Positions 63,656 through 64,000 of a DNA stretch of 64,000 bases are shown here, piece by piece. The notes under the pieces were generated by a model. The model saw nothing but the letters and a program-made list of their open reading frames with translations, did not search any database and was not told where the DNA came from. Numbering within the stretch: the first letter of the stretch is position 1; the number at the start of each line of letters is the position of its first letter. The DNA comes from Blautia luti (GTDB lineage: Bacteria > Bacillota > Clostridia > Lachnospirales > Lachnospiraceae): positions 1 to 64,000 of the forward strand of contig NZ_JAAITI010000003.1 in assembly GCF_013304735.1 (NCBI RefSeq), in the 5' to 3' direction. The translations under genes and the position numbers were made by a program.

Positions 63656-64000
63656 TAAATTCATCCCCCTTTCTTTCTATACGGAGTTCCGCTGTAATAT
63701 TTTCACCTGCCTGAATCAGCAAATCAATAAAGAGGTTTTTATCGGATTCCCTGAAGCCTTGCAATAAAAGAGCTTCTGTCTTTTCACATACCGTCTGTAT
63801 CTCATCAATTACAGACAGCGCACGTTCCGTAGGATACAGCTTACACGTCCGCTTATCCTTATCATTTGGGGAACGCATAATCATTCCCTGCTTTTCTAAT
63901 GCCGCAACTGTCCGTACAATATTGCTCGGATGAACATAAAACATATCCATTAAAGAATCCTGTAAAATGCCAGGCGAACGACAGATTTTAATCAAAAACA
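63648..64000 (-). CDS. MarR-family regulator, N-terminus beyond the window
   Basis: The visible 116 or so residues include a winged helix (SLMDMFYVHPSNIVRTVAAL, EKQGMIMRSPNDKDKRTCKL) and the C-terminal dimer helix. The reading frame stays open at the window edge, so the true start is outside. It overlaps the MATE gene and probably controls it. Confidence 0.88.
   Translation of the reverse strand, partial: FLIKICRSPGILQDSLMDMFYVHPSNIVRTVAALEKQGMIMRSPNDKDKRTCKLYPTERALSVIDEIQTVCEKTEALLLQGFRESDKNLFIDLLIQAGENITAELRIERKGDEFND

Overview
The window looks like a chromosomal segment of a gut Lachnospiraceae (Blautia/Ruminococcus/Mediterraneibacter-like Clostridia). Supporting signs are moderate GC, strong AGGAGG-type ribosome binding sites, the rpmG-secE-nusG-rplK-rplA order, a clostridial-type glutamate dehydrogenase, Tn4451/Tn1549-like mobile modules and many intracellular glycoside hydrolases. 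No rRNA, tRNA or CRISPR was found. The species call is an inference from gene content.

Region 1 (1 to about 10,200) is the right-hand end of an integrative element. It carries an XRE regulator (cut by the window edge), a small HTH protein, a two-component system, a MacB/FtsX-type ABC exporter and a metallophosphoesterase as cargo. The element's own module follows: a sigma-like protein, a strongly structured non-coding stretch, a 67-aa protein, a TnpW-like protein and a large serine recombinase. The element sits inside a gene for an FHA-FHA-ABC transporter, which it truncates.

Region 2 (about 10,200-25,000) is core chromosome: a second FHA membrane protein, an RpiR-family regulator, glutamate dehydrogenase, an unknown membrane protein, a cell-wall cluster (aminotransferase, L,D-transpeptidase, Ddl, MurF), a methyltransferase, a D,D-carboxypeptidase and the rpmG-secE-nusG-rplK-rplA operon. 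Two copies of an L1-binding-site mimic lie in that operon, one before rplK and one before rplA.

Region 3 (26,279-37,332) is a surface-glycan locus on the minus strand: an initiating sugar-phosphate transferase, a family-2 glycosyltransferase and a tightly coupled six-gene operon. The operon encodes a membrane acyltransferase with a very acidic tail, a TagD-like cytidylyltransferase fused to an altered Gfo/Idh domain, a LicD phosphotransferase with a long repeat-like C-terminus, a LicD homologue without the acidic motif, a thiamine-diphosphate carboligase-like enzyme and an SDR. Together they suggest an undescribed route that makes a small CDP-activated polyol-like group and transfers it to a glycan. 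A glycerol-3-phosphate-type ABC importer (37,544-41,968) follows. This is the most promising candidate for a new system in the window.

Region 4 (42,000-44,300) holds ribosomal protein L25 and then a scar zone: a MATE pseudogene, an isolated 3' end of tuf with a terminator, a tiny holin-like toxin candidate and several hairpins.

Region 5 (44,328-59,730) is a glycoside-use locus: a GPH-family symporter, GH78 alpha-L-rhamnosidase, a domain-swapped GH3 flanked by exact 27-bp inverted repeats, an AraC regulator, GH2, a MarR-MATE pair and a conventional GH3. None of the four hydrolases has a signal peptide, so the likely scheme is uptake of short rhamnose/glucose/galactose glycosides followed by cytoplasmic breakdown. 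The GH78 and the conventional GH3 share an unusual C-terminal tail.

Region 6 (59,838-64,000) is a decayed accessory zone: a GH43 remnant, an alpha/beta hydrolase, a broken Tn4451-type recombinase and a MarR-MATE pair that runs off the window.
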